Positions 1 to 7,511 of a stretch of 23,833 nucleotides of DNA are shown piece after piece. The first letter of the stretch is position 1, and each line of letters opens with the position of its first letter. Under the pieces are notes generated by a model. The model saw only the letters and a list, made by a program, of their open reading frames with translations, ran no database searches and was not told the origin of the DNA. Made by a program: the position numbers and the translations under genes. The stretch is from Phyllobacteriaceae bacterium (GTDB lineage Bacteria; Pseudomonadota; Alphaproteobacteria; Rhizobiales; Devosiaceae), in the NCBI GenBank assembly GCA_012799265.1, contig JAAZLP010000021.1, positions 1-23,833 of the forward strand, read 5' to 3'.

Positions 1-26
1 AAAAGCGGGCGCAGTGATGCGCCCGC
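1..26 (-). terminator. Intrinsic terminator of the sulfurtransferase gene
   Basis: Read on the minus strand, a perfect 9-bp stem (GCGGGCGCA against TGCGCCCGC on the plus strand, 4-nt loop) is followed directly by TTTT. It lies 27 nt past the stop codon of the leftward sulfurtransferase gene, where a Rho-independent terminator is expected. The window edge cuts the view of any longer T tract. Confidence 0.8.
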
Positions 27-53
27 TACTATGTCCTGATTCCGACTAAAGCG

Positions 54-983
54 TCAGATCTTGCCCCACACGGTGCCCGACGGGTTGGAGATCGGAACGC
101 CAACCGAGTTGCCATATTCCGTCCACGAGCCGTCATAGTTGCGCACTTCGTAGCCGAGGATGCGGGAGAGGACGAACCAGGTGTGGCTCGAACGCTCGCC
201 AATGCGGCAATAGGTGATGATCGGCTTGGAGCCATCGATGCCGATGGCGGCAAAAGCGGCCTTGAGCTCTTCAGCAGACTTGAAGGTGCCGTCTTCATTG
301 ACAGCGCCGCCCCACGGGAAGTTGACGGCGCCCGGGATGTGACCAGCGCGAACCGAAAGTTCCTGCACGCCTTCCGGCGCAAAGATTTCGCCCGAATATT
401 CCTTCGGACCGCGGATGTCGACCAGCGAGACGTCAGCGCCACCTTCGACGACTTCGAGCACGTCAACCAGACGCGCGCGCAGCGGTGCGGGCTCATCCGG
501 CAGATCGATGGTCGAGGCTGCATATTCCGGGGTTGCGGTATCCAGCGGCAGGCCCTGAGCTTCCCAGAGCTTGCGGCCGCCGTCGAGCAGCTTCACGTCG
601 TGGATGCCGTGGATATCAAATACCCAGGCGCCCCAGGCGGCGAACCAGTTGTTGTTGTCGCCATAGAGAACGACGGTGGTGTCTTCGGTGACGCCAGCGG
701 CCTGCAGAATGGCTTCGAGACCATCGCTCGAAACGATATCGCGACGCACGGTGTCAACGAGATCGGAGTGCCATGCCAGGTTCAGGGCGCCCGGAATGTG
801 GCCGCGCTCATAGACGCCGGTATCGACGCTGACTTCAAACACGCGCACGTTCGGGTTGGAAAGATTTTCCTGCAGCCAGTCTGCGGTCACCAGCGGACCG
901 TCCTGTCCCAGCGCCACGGCTGGTACGGCGGCGATGGCGACGGCGGTGGCAACAGTGGCCAGACGCTTGGTCAGAGAGTTCAT
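54..983 (-). CDS. Exported thiosulfate sulfurtransferase (tandem rhodanese domains)
   Basis: A 309-aa protein with two rhodanese domains (about residues 32-145 and 175-300). It would move sulfane sulfur from thiosulfate or 3-mercaptopyruvate to an acceptor such as cyanide or a thiol. The N-terminus (charged MNSLTKR, then an Ala/Val-rich stretch to about residue 26) looks like a Sec signal peptide, so it probably acts in the periplasm. The second domain carries the catalytic Cys259 in the loop CRIGER, followed by SSHTW. This loop is typical of the mycobacterial CysA-type thiosulfate sulfurtransferases and unlike the CGSGVT loop of E. coli SseA. The first domain lacks the cysteine, as usual. 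The start at 983 has GAGG five bases upstream. The gene stands alone, with its own terminator at 1-26. Family is certain; the physiological donor and acceptor are not shown. Confidence 0.9.
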   Translation of the reverse strand: MNSLTKRLATVATAVAIAAVPAVALGQDGPLVTADWLQENLSNPNVRVFEVSVDTGVYERGHIPGALNLAWHSDLVDTVRRDIVSSDGLEAILQAAGVTEDTTVVLYGDNNNWFAAWGAWVFDIHGIHDVKLLDGGRKLWEAQGLPLDTATPEYAASTIDLPDEPAPLRARLVDVLEVVEGGADVSLVDIRGPKEYSGEIFAPEGVQELSVRAGHIPGAVNFPWGGAVNEDGTFKSAEELKAAFAAIGIDGSKPIITYCRIGERSSHTWFVLSRILGYEVRNYDGSWTEYGNSVGVPISNPSGTVWGKI

Positions 984-1403
984 TTGAGCCTCGTTCGCTT
1001 CCAGTCGCGGCCCTCTGCCGCGTTAGCCAACAGAATGGCCAATCTCGACCCCTTTGTTCAAAGCACTACCGTCCAAATAACTGTCAGGCAGGATAAAAAA
1101 GTCCAACCCGAGCCATCGTTAGAAAGAATTTTTGTCTAGCGCGTGTGTCGGGTAGGCGTCGGCGGCTTGTAGATTGTTCTCCCAATCGGCATCGGACGAG
1201 CAATTCGTTCTTCAAAGTGCTGCGGCCGAGGGTGATCTGCGTCCCATAGGTCGATTTCAGAGCACTTGAGTGCATCGGTCCGCCTATGAGTCCGCGTGGC
1301 CCGCTCCATCGCCCCTTTTGTGCTCCCCTTTTGCGGCCGATAGGCGTCAAACGCATCCAGGAGCGCCCTTCCTGCGTAGTGCTCCGGTAACCGGAGACAT
1401 TTC
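984..1403. other. 420-bp divergent intergenic region, no supported gene
   Basis: This separates the leftward sulfurtransferase from the rightward SDR gene and must hold both promoters. I found no clear -35/-10 pair, no terminator and no RNA gene. Open frames of 63-90 codons exist on the minus strand, but they have ordinary third-position composition for non-coding DNA, no good ribosome site and no family resemblance. The only clear structure is a 15-bp dyad at 1382-1396, described separately. Confidence 0.6.
1382..1396 (+). promoter_or_regulatory. Perfect dyad overlapping the SDR ribosome site
   Basis: CTCCGGT-A-ACCGGAG is a perfect inverted repeat. Its right arm contains GGAG (1393-1396), the Shine-Dalgarno sequence of the SDR gene that starts at 1404. 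As RNA it can form a 6-bp stem with a TAA loop that hides the ribosome site; as DNA it could be an operator. Which, if either, is used cannot be told from sequence. Confidence 0.4.
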
Positions 1404-2135
1404 ATGGCACGACGCGACGAGAAAATCTGGATCATCGGCGGTTCAAGCGGGATCGGCCTTGCCCTGGCGGAGGCCTATGCGAGACGCGGCGCCCATGTGC
1501 TGATCAGCGGCCGCAAGGCCGAGGCGCTCGATGAGGCCGTGGTCAACATCGGTGCCAATGCCACCGGCGCCGTCGCCGACGTCGTCGATCTCGAAAGCCT
1601 CAATGCCGCGGCAAAAGCCCATGGCCCCTTCGACCGGGTCATTAACGCCGCGGCCATCTACGATCCGAGCCCGGTATTGAAGGCCGATCAGAAAAAGGCT
1701 GAGGCCATCTATGAGGTAAATCTGGTCGGGAGTTTCAATGCCGCCCGCGTCGGCGCATCCCATCTCCGTAAGGGCGGCCAATTGGCGCTGTTCGGCTCGG
1801 CAGCGGCCATTTTCGGCCTGCCACAGGGGCAGGTCTATTCCTCAACCAAGGCCGCCATCGTCAATCTGGCGCAGAGCCTGCGCGTGGAGCTGGCGCCGGA
1901 AGTCGATGTGCGTCTGATCACGCCGGGCTTTGTCAAAACCCCGCTGACCGACATGAACAATTTCCAGATGCCCGGCATCATGGAGCCGGAAGAGGCCGCC
2001 CGCCGCATCATTGCCGGGCTGGATGGAAAGGCGTTTGACATCGCCTTTCCCCGTCGCCTGATCTGGCCGCTGCGCCTTCTGTCAGCGCTGCCAAAGCCTC
2101 TGGCCTTCGCGTTGACCTCCCGCCTCAAACAGTGA
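1404..2135 (+). CDS. SDR-family NAD(P)-dependent oxidoreductase
   Basis: A 243-aa short-chain dehydrogenase with a Rossmann fold. The nucleotide-binding motif is GGSSGIG at residues 12-18, the structural Asn is about N106, and the catalytic set is S132, Y145 and K149 (YSSTK). The size is normal for a classical SDR. GGAG lies 7 nt before the ATG, inside the dyad at 1382-1396. The substrate is unknown. SDR genes of this type are commonly found beside DUF2177, DUF1365 and amine oxidase-like genes in ChrR/RpoE loci, so a role in the response to singlet oxygen or membrane oxidation is likely by context. The last 11 nt overlap the end of the convergent DUF2177 gene. Confidence 0.85.
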   Translation: MARRDEKIWIIGGSSGIGLALAEAYARRGAHVLISGRKAEALDEAVVNIGANATGAVADVVDLESLNAAAKAHGPFDRVINAAAIYDPSPVLKADQKKAEAIYEVNLVGSFNAARVGASHLRKGGQLALFGSAAAIFGLPQGQVYSSTKAAIVNLAQSLRVELAPEVDVRLITPGFVKTPLTDMNNFQMPGIMEPEEAARRIIAGLDGKAFDIAFPRRLIWPLRLLSALPKPLAFALTSRLKQ

Positions 2136-2541
2136 TGCGGGCGGCAAAGTAGCCGGCAACGGCTGCGGCGCTCGAAAGGGCGCCGCCCCAGATGAGATCA
2201 ACGACGCTGACCTTGGCCGACCAGCCCTTGAGCGTCGCCAGATTGGTCATGTCATAGGTGCCATAGGCGAGAAGCCCCAAAGCCCCGCCAGCCAGCAGCG
2301 CCCATACCCAGGACTGCGCCGACAGCGCCGGCAGCACGGCGAAGCCAACAATGCCCGCGACATAGAAAAGATAGAAGGCGCCGGCGGCGAACATGTTGGG
2401 CTTTTCGAGCAGCAGCGCGCCGATCTCCGAGCGGTAGAAGCCGATGGCCACGATGGCCAGCCAGACAAAGTCGAGCGCGAAGAAGACAACCGCACTCCCG
2501 GCATAGGCAGCGAGCATTGTTCCGAGCGAAAAGCCGGCCAT
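2125..2541 (-). CDS. DUF2177 family membrane protein
   Basis: A 138-aa protein with four hydrophobic segments: roughly residues 6-28 (AYAGSAVVFFALDFVWL), 50-68 (FYLFYVAGIVGFAVL), 73-93 and 110-135. The DFVWL stretch early on and the GLLAYGTYDMTNLATLKGW segment are typical of DUF2177. Longer readings starting further upstream run back into chrR in another frame and are not supported. The ATG at 2541 lies 10 nt after the chrR stop, and GGAG is present just before it, so it is the third gene of rpoE-chrR-DUF2177. DUF2177 genes are recurrent in singlet-oxygen regulons; the molecular function is unknown. It is probably an inner-membrane protein. Confidence 0.8.
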   Translation of the reverse strand: MAGFSLGTMLAAYAGSAVVFFALDFVWLAIVAIGFYRSEIGALLLEKPNMFAAGAFYLFYVAGIVGFAVLPALSAQSWVWALLAGGALGLLAYGTYDMTNLATLKGWSAKVSVVDLIWGGALSSAAAVAGYFAARITV

Positions 2542-2551
2542 CGAAAACTCC

Positions 2552-3205
2552 TTAAATACCGAACAGGGGTTGCACCAACCGCAACAGGCGGCTGCTGAAT
2601 TTGAGCGGCGCGTCGGTGATCGCGAGACAGATGCAATCCTCGTCCTTGCCGGCAATCGGCTGGTGAACGAGATCGCCATCGGCATCCTCGATATCGCCCG
2701 GGCCAAAGCTGTCGACCTCGTCGTGGAAGCTTCCCTTGAGCACGAGCGTCAGCTCGCGCCCGCCATGCGTGTGCTCGGGCACCGGCTTGCCGGCCGGGAT
2801 TTTCAGCAGTCGCGCCTGGGTTTCCTTGTCGCCGGTCTTGATCAGGATCTGCTGGGCAACGCCCAGATTGGTCCATTTGAGATCGGACAGGTCGCCCCCG
2901 AGATAGGACCGCAGCGGCTCGGGTAGTTCAGGTTTTCTCGCCGGCGGCGCAACCGGCGCCGCCTTAGCGGGCGCGGGCTCAGCCGAAAGCCGTGCCTTGA
3001 GCTGTTCCCAGGAATCCTCCGGTCCAGCGACCGGGGTCAGTTCCTCGACCAGCGCAGCGCCCGCAGCCTCTGCCACCGCAACGGCCTTCCGGCACTCGGC
3101 GCACATGGCAAGGTGGGCGGCTACGGCCAGCGACCAGCCTTCGGAGAGGTGCCCGGCGGCATAGTCCACGATCAGATCTTCCCTGAGGTGATGACGGACG
3201 TTCAT
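2552..3205 (-). CDS. chrR: ChrR-type zinc anti-sigma factor with cupin domain
   Basis: A 217-aa anti-sigma factor expected to bind and silence the RpoE encoded just upstream, and to release it on singlet oxygen. The N-terminal zinc anti-sigma domain has H6, H31, C35 and C38 (HLAMCAEC), at the same positions as in Rhodobacter sphaeroides ChrR. The C-terminal cupin has the second metal site: H145, H147 and E151 (HTHGGRE) and H181. The CIC pair at 191/193 matches the two conserved cysteines of the family, shifted by four residues. A Pro/Ala-rich linker spans about residues 75-97. The start overlaps the rpoE stop as ATGA, indicating translational coupling. All metal ligands are present, so it should be functional. 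Confidence 0.95.
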   Translation of the reverse strand: MNVRHHLREDLIVDYAAGHLSEGWSLAVAAHLAMCAECRKAVAVAEAAGAALVEELTPVAGPEDSWEQLKARLSAEPAPAKAAPVAPPARKPELPEPLRSYLGGDLSDLKWTNLGVAQQILIKTGDKETQARLLKIPAGKPVPEHTHGGRELTLVLKGSFHDEVDSFGPGDIEDADGDLVHQPIAGKDEDCICLAITDAPLKFSSRLLRLVQPLFGI

Positions 3206-3774
3206 TTCATCTCCTCCAGGGTGGTGCGCAGCCGCCCGAAGGCCAGACGGATGCGGGATTTGACCGTGCCGATCGGCAGGCCGAGTTTTTTGGCAATGGT
3301 GCTGTGTGATGCTTCATCGAAAAAGGACAGGCGAATGAGGTCGACCTGCTCCTGGGGCAGGCGCTGGAGGGCGCGATGGAGCGCGTCGTGATCCTGTTTC
3401 TGGACGATCAGATTGGCGGCGTCCGGCTCGGGTTCGCCCCTGAGTGCCGGGTCATCCGGGTCGATGGCAGGGCGCTTCTGCTTGCGCCAGGCATCGATCC
3501 AGATGTTACGCGCGATGGTGAAAATCCACGCCGAAGCAGGCCCGCGCGCCGGGTCGTATTGCCCGGCCTTGTGCCAGATCGCCAGCATGGTCTCTTGCAT
3601 CAGGTCTTCTGCCGCCTGACCATTGCGGGTCAGCTTGAGGAGATATGCCCGGATGCGCGGCGCGTATTCCTTGAACAGGGTCTCGAAGGCCGCCATGTCC
3701 GCCGACATGGCTATGGCGACGATCTGTTCGCTCATGTCTGCGGCGGGCAGGGAGGGCTTTTCGCTATCAGACAT
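3202..3774 (-). CDS. rpoE: ECF sigma factor RpoE (ChrR-linked)
   Basis: A 190-aa group IV sigma factor. Region 2 is at about residues 28-95, with EDLMQETMLAIW in 2.2 and the 2.4 helix ARNIWIDAWR. Region 4 is at the C-terminus, with IGTVKSRIRLAFGRLR as the -35-recognition helix. It lacks sigma-70 regions 1 and 3, as ECF factors do. The next gene, overlapping by 4 nt, is its ChrR anti-sigma factor, placing it in the singlet-oxygen group (ECF11 type). The start at 3774 is chosen by family length; in-frame ATGs at 3819 and 3735 are possible, and none has a strong Shine-Dalgarno. It likely controls its own operon and the divergent amine oxidase/DUF1365 pair. Confidence 0.93.
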   Translation of the reverse strand: MSDSEKPSLPAADMSEQIVAIAMSADMAAFETLFKEYAPRIRAYLLKLTRNGQAAEDLMQETMLAIWHKAGQYDPARGPASAWIFTIARNIWIDAWRKQKRPAIDPDDPALRGEPEPDAANLIVQKQDHDALHRALQRLPQEQVDLIRLSFFDEASHSTIAKKLGLPIGTVKSRIRLAFGRLRTTLEEMK

Positions 3775-3902
3775 GGAAGCGTCTTTGGCTGGCAGCCGCG
3801 CGCTCTTGCGACGGTGCATTGGTAATGCGCCATTCTTGCATGCTGATGAGGGTGGGTAAATCGCCAGGGTCATGCCAGCAAGAACGGCACCCAAATGAGA
3901 CT

Positions 3903-3908
3903 GGATCA
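3903..3908 (-). promoter_or_regulatory. Possible RpoE -35 element for rpoE-chrR
   Basis: On the minus strand this reads TGATCC, which is the -35 hexamer known for RpoE promoters of the ChrR group in Rhodobacter. It lies about 130 nt upstream of the rpoE start. The sequence 17-18 nt further on (TTCTTG) is not a convincing -10, so this is a weak call based on one hexamer. Confidence 0.25.
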
Positions 3909-3966
3909 CTCACATGCCGAAAAAGTCATCCCGAGCGCGATTTTGCGACTAAATTTGCACGCCGAC

Positions 3967-3996
3967 CAATCCGAACGAGCCTGGCACGCGTAAGGG
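3967..3996 (+). promoter_or_regulatory. Possible RpoE-type promoter of the amine oxidase operon
   Basis: CAATCC (3967-3972), an 18-nt spacer, and TAAGGG (3991-3996) precede the amine oxidase gene, with its Shine-Dalgarno AGGA at 4010-4013. The -35 matches the TGATCC consensus at only 4 of 6 positions, so this is tentative. A competing pair, TCATCC-N18-TAAATT, starts at 3926. Confidence 0.25.
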
Positions 3997-4021
3997 TACA
4001 AAACAGTTCAGGATTATCGAC

Positions 4022-5371
4022 ATGTTCCAGACCACCGGAATTCCCCACAACGCGCAGCCCCACCGCCAGCGTATTGCGGTTATCGGCAGCGGCGTCTCCG
4101 GGCTTTCCGCCGCCTGGCTTTTGTCAAAGACCAATGACGTGGTGATCTACGAGGCTGAAAGCCGCGCCGGTGGCCATGCCAATACCGTCGATGTGCCGGG
4201 CACCGGACCGGTCGATACCGGTTTCATCGTCTATAACGAGAAGAGCTATCCGAACTTCACCGCCATGATGAGCCATCTCGGCGTCGAGAGCATTCGCTCC
4301 CAGATGTCCTTCTCGGCTTCGCTTGATCAGGGCGGGTTTGAATATTGCGGCGAAGGCCTTGGCGGGCTTCTCGCGCAGAAGCGCAATGCCTTCCGCCCAC
4401 GCTTCTGGGGCATGTTCCGCGACCTTCTGCGCTTTTACCGCGAAGCGCCCGAAGTGCTGAACCGGGCCGATCTCCAGCATCTGACGCTCGACGAATATCT
4501 GCGCGCCCAGCGCTATTCGCAGTCTTTTGTCGACGACCATCTCCTGCCGCTGGCAGCGGCGATCTGGTCCTCCTCGGCCAGCGATATCCGCTCCTACCCG
4601 CTGCTGGCCTTTGTGCGCTTCTTCCAAAGCCACAACCTCCTGCAGATCTGGGAACGCCCCAACTGGCGTACCGTCAAGGGCGGCAGCCGCTCTTATGTCA
4701 ACGCGCTGCTCGCCCAGTTTGCCGGGGAGATCCGTCTCTCAACGCCCGTCTCGAAGATTGAGCGGGATGCCAAAGGCGTCACCATCGTCGACCAAAAGGG
4801 ACATCGTGACCGCTTCGACAATGTGCTGATCGCCACGCATGCGGATCAGGCGCTGGCCATGCTGGCGCAGCCGACTGTTGAAGAAAAAGAGATTCTGGGT
4901 GCCTTCGGCTATACGGAAAACACGGCAGTCCTCCACAGCGATACGGCTTTCATGCCCATGCGTCGCCGTGTGTGGTCCTGCTGGAATTATATGGCCGTTG
5001 ACCAGGCCGAGAGCGCCCATCCGCTCTGCGTCAGCTATTGGATGAACCGTCTGCAGAGCCTTGAAGGTCGCGATCTTTTCGTGACGCTCAATCCGCCTCG
5101 CGATCCCAGGGATGAGATCGTCCGCTTCACCTATACCCATCCCCTCTTCGACAATGCTGCCATCAAGGCCCAGGAAAATCTCTGGCGCCTTCAGGGCCAG
5201 TACCGCACCTGGTTTGCGGGCGCCCATTTCGGTCGCGGCTTCCATGAGGATGGCCTGCAATCCGGTCTCGCCGCCGCCGAGGGCATGGGCGCCCTGCCGC
5301 GTCCCTGGATCGTTCCCAATCCGTCCGGCCGCATCACGCTCGCGCCGCCTGCGGCCGCGCTCGCCGCATGA
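4022..5371 (+). CDS. FAD-dependent amine oxidase-like flavoprotein
   Basis: A 449-aa flavoprotein. The dinucleotide-binding motif GSGVSG is at residues 22-27, an acidic residue follows at 44 (YEAE), and the RAGGHANT stretch at 49-55 is typical of NAD/FAD-binding amine oxidase-like proteins found beside DUF1365. The C-terminal part has the second FAD segment (WFAGAHFGRGFHEDG). AGGA lies 8 nt before the ATG. The stop overlaps the DUF1365 start by 4 nt, so the two are coupled. The pair is frequently linked to rpoE-chrR and cyclopropane fatty-acid synthase in other proteobacteria, which suggests modification of membrane lipids under photooxidative stress. The substrate is not established and it need not be an amine. 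Confidence 0.88.
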   Translation: MFQTTGIPHNAQPHRQRIAVIGSGVSGLSAAWLLSKTNDVVIYEAESRAGGHANTVDVPGTGPVDTGFIVYNEKSYPNFTAMMSHLGVESIRSQMSFSASLDQGGFEYCGEGLGGLLAQKRNAFRPRFWGMFRDLLRFYREAPEVLNRADLQHLTLDEYLRAQRYSQSFVDDHLLPLAAAIWSSSASDIRSYPLLAFVRFFQSHNLLQIWERPNWRTVKGGSRSYVNALLAQFAGEIRLSTPVSKIERDAKGVTIVDQKGHRDRFDNVLIATHADQALAMLAQPTVEEKEILGAFGYTENTAVLHSDTAFMPMRRRVWSCWNYMAVDQAESAHPLCVSYWMNRLQSLEGRDLFVTLNPPRDPRDEIVRFTYTHPLFDNAAIKAQENLWRLQGQYRTWFAGAHFGRGFHEDGLQSGLAAAEGMGALPRPWIVPNPSGRITLAPPAAALAA

Positions 5372-6138
5372 CCGGCTCGGCCATCTATGTCGGGCAGGTG
5401 GTGCATCAGCGCCACCGCCCCAAAAAGCACCACCTGCGTTATCGGGTGTTTTCGGTGCTGCTCGACCTGGATGACCTGGAGCAGCTCAACACGCTCCGCC
5501 TCTTTGGCCACAACCGCTGGTCCCTGTTCTCCTTTCGCGACAGGGATCATGCCGATGGCGGCAATCTGCGCGATTGGGTGACCGATCAATTGCGTGCCGA
5601 GGGCATCGCTGCGCCCTCCCGCATAAGGCTCCTCTGCTATCCGCGCATTCTCGGCTATGTCTTCAACCCGCTGACCGTCTGGTTCTGCGATGACGCTGAG
5701 GGCAAGCCGCTCGCGACCATCTATGAGGTCCACAACACCTTTGGTGAGCGCCATACCTATGTGCTGAAATCCGGTGACGAACAGGCGGCCGACAAGACCT
5801 TCTACGTCTCGCCCTTCATCGACATGGATTGCCGCTACGCCTTTACCCTGACCCAGCCCGGTGACGCCATCCGCGTCGCCATCAATGAGAGCCAGAACGG
5901 CGAGCCGCTCCTCTACGCTGCCTTCACCGGCAAGGCGCAGCCCTTCACCGACAGGACGCTGCTGAAGCTCTTCTTCACCCACCCCCTGATGACCTTCAAG
6001 GTCACCGCCGGCATCTATTGGGAAGCCCTGCGGCTCCTCGCAAAAGGCATCAAGGTGCGCTGGTACACTACCCGCAAAAAAGGCGCCCCCAAGGGAGCGC
6101 CTCAAATCGTTCAGCGGGAAATCGAACCTACCAGTTGA
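5368..6138 (+). CDS. DUF1365 family protein
   Basis: A 256-aa DUF1365 protein. Recognisable family stretches are the N-terminal YVGQVVHQRHRPKKHHLRY, then LCYPRILGYVFNPLTVWFC (about residues 88-106), and TIYEVHNTFGERHTY (about 116-130). It starts inside the stop of the amine oxidase gene (ATGA overlap), so it is translated with it. The biochemical role is unknown. In the usual neighbourhood it sits with the flavoprotein and a cyclopropane fatty-acid synthase, implying lipid chemistry; that third gene is missing here. The 3' end carries the terminator of the convergent gene and overlaps that gene by 11 nt. Confidence 0.88.
   Translation: MTGSAIYVGQVVHQRHRPKKHHLRYRVFSVLLDLDDLEQLNTLRLFGHNRWSLFSFRDRDHADGGNLRDWVTDQLRAEGIAAPSRIRLLCYPRILGYVFNPLTVWFCDDAEGKPLATIYEVHNTFGERHTYVLKSGDEQAADKTFYVSPFIDMDCRYAFTLTQPGDAIRVAINESQNGEPLLYAAFTGKAQPFTDRTLLKLFFTHPLMTFKVTAGIYWEALRLLAKGIKVRWYTTRKKGAPKGAPQIVQREIEPTS
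6076..6102 (-). terminator. Intrinsic terminator inside the DUF1365 gene
   Basis: On the minus strand AGGCGC and GCGCCT form the stem base, with a further CCC/GGG pairing near the loop, followed by TTTTTT. It lies 26-52 nt past the stop of the leftward sugar dehydrogenase gene and so terminates that unit. It is embedded in the Lys/Gly-rich 3' coding end of the convergent DUF1365 gene. Confidence 0.75.
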
Positions 6139-7066
6139 AATCGGGTCCGTTCTCACGGGCGCCGAGCAGGAACATGTCGGCAATCAGCTTGAACGGCGCC
6201 ATGTCGACATCGCTCTCATGGGCATCGAGCAGATCGGCGAAGCGGTCATAGATGCCCGCATATTCCTCGTCGCCATGTTCGAGTACGGTCTCGCCATTGA
6301 TCTTGAGCCGGCGACCGCCGCCTTCGAGCTTGAGGTCGGTCCCGGTGCCGGTCACGACATGCACCGTCCAGATTTCTCCGCTCTCCTCAAGCCAGTTGAA
6401 GCCTGCCGACATGTCCGGCTGATGCGGCTGACCCGACTTGAAGCTGACCTCGACATCGACCGGTGATTGGCGATTGGCCGGGAAGGTGAGGCGCGAGGCA
6501 CCCACAAAGACCGGGAAGGGCATGATCTTGGAAAAGATCGACATCGCATTGATGCCGGGATCGCAGACGCCAAAGCCACCGGCCTCCCAGACCCAGTCCT
6601 GTCCCGGATGCCATTTACGCACGCTTTCACGCCAGTCGATGCGCACCGATTTGACGCCCTCTTCGGCAAGGATCGCCTTGGTCCGCTCAACGGCGGCGTT
6701 ATACTGGCTGTGCCAGGTCTGGAACAGGACGCGATCAAGCCGCTTGGCATAGGCAATGAGATCTTCGATCTCGGAAATCGTCGTGGTCGGCGGCTTTTCC
6801 ATCATCACGTCCTTGCCTGCGGCAAGCGCCTCGCGAACAATGGCGTGGCGGACGCTGGGCGGGGTACAGACGGAGACGAGATTGACCTCGGGCATGGCTT
6901 CATAGAGCTCGGCCGCCGTGCGGAAGACGGGCACATCACGATGGCCAATGCCGCGGGTCGAGACCGTCGCCGCCAGCTCGAAATCGTCCGAGGCATCAAT
7001 GACCGGCAGATGCTGGTCAATGGCAATCTTGCCGACGCCGATAAGTGCGATCTTCCGCTTCGCCAT
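6128..7066 (-). CDS. L-arabinose/D-galactose 1-dehydrogenase-like oxidoreductase (Gfo/Idh/MocA)
   Basis: A 312-aa NAD(P)-dependent sugar dehydrogenase that would oxidise an aldose at C1 to the lactone. The N-terminal Rossmann motif is IGVGKIAIDQHLP (from residue 9), closely like the VGIGKIARDQHLP of Azospirillum brasilense L-arabinose 1-dehydrogenase. K91 (EKPP), E147, H153 (WRESVRKWHPGQ), D169 and N173 (DPGIN) fall at the same positions as the active-site residues of that enzyme. The length matches (about 305-312 aa). GAGGAGG lies 6 nt before the ATG. TTGACA on the minus strand in the 84-bp gap upstream is a possible -35. Substrate among arabinose, galactose and fucose cannot be decided. A clear terminator follows at 6076-6102. 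Confidence 0.85.
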   Translation of the reverse strand: MAKRKIALIGVGKIAIDQHLPVIDASDDFELAATVSTRGIGHRDVPVFRTAAELYEAMPEVNLVSVCTPPSVRHAIVREALAAGKDVMMEKPPTTTISEIEDLIAYAKRLDRVLFQTWHSQYNAAVERTKAILAEEGVKSVRIDWRESVRKWHPGQDWVWEAGGFGVCDPGINAMSIFSKIMPFPVFVGASRLTFPANRQSPVDVEVSFKSGQPHQPDMSAGFNWLEESGEIWTVHVVTGTGTDLKLEGGGRRLKINGETVLEHGDEEYAGIYDRFADLLDAHESDVDMAPFKLIADMFLLGARENGPDFNW

Positions 7067-7150
7067 CCCGAGCCTCCTCTATATGGGCGCGCGCTTTAGA
7101 GCAGACGCAACCCGCCCCTGCCAAGGGGTGTTCTTGTCAAAAGTATGATT

Positions 7151-7501
7151 TTATTCCGCAGGTGGTTGCCAGAGCTCTATCTGGTTCCCCTCCGGGTCAT
7201 GGATGCGGGCAAAGCGACCGGTTTCCGGCGTGTCCCATTCATCCGGCCGTGTCTCGACAGCGATGCCAGCGGCCTTAAGCTGGTCCATCATCGCGTCGAG
7301 GTCATCGACCCGGAAATTGATCATCCATTGCTTGTCTTCGGGAAAGTACTCGGTGCTCTGCTTGAACGGCGCAAAGACCGTCATCCCGGCCTCCTGGCTC
7401 CACAATTCGGTGACGCCAAGATGGGTCTCATACCATTCCGCCAACGCCTTGGTGTCGCTTGAGCGGAAGAAAATCCCGCCAATACCGGTAACCCTCGCCA
7501 T
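7151..7501 (-). CDS. VOC-family (glyoxalase-like) protein
   Basis: A 116-aa single-domain protein of the vicinal oxygen chelate superfamily. It has the two beta-alpha-beta-beta-beta modules: IGGIFFRSSDTKALAEWYETHLG at the start, and FRVDDLDAMMDQLKAAGI then ARIHDPEGNQIELWQP at the end. Glu109 (NQIELW) fits the metal-ligand position of the second module. The start at 7501 has GGGAGGAAGG just upstream; a longer in-frame reading runs into the kinase gene and is rejected. It lies 10 nt after the glycerate kinase stop, so it is co-transcribed. The substrate is unknown. Confidence 0.85.
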   Translation of the reverse strand: MARVTGIGGIFFRSSDTKALAEWYETHLGVTELWSQEAGMTVFAPFKQSTEYFPEDKQWMINFRVDDLDAMMDQLKAAGIAVETRPDEWDTPETGRFARIHDPEGNQIELWQPPAE

Positions 7502-7511
7502 TCCTTCCTCC

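Noticed and set aside
1136..1405. 90-codon minus-strand frame filling most of the gap before the SDR gene
   Set aside because: No ribosome site, low third-position GC compared with neighbours, no recognisable fold, and its ATG overlaps that of the SDR gene.
7114..7131. CCCCT-GCCA-AGGGG hairpin upstream of the sugar dehydrogenase
   Set aside because: Five base pairs and no T run; probably not a terminator of the VOC gene.
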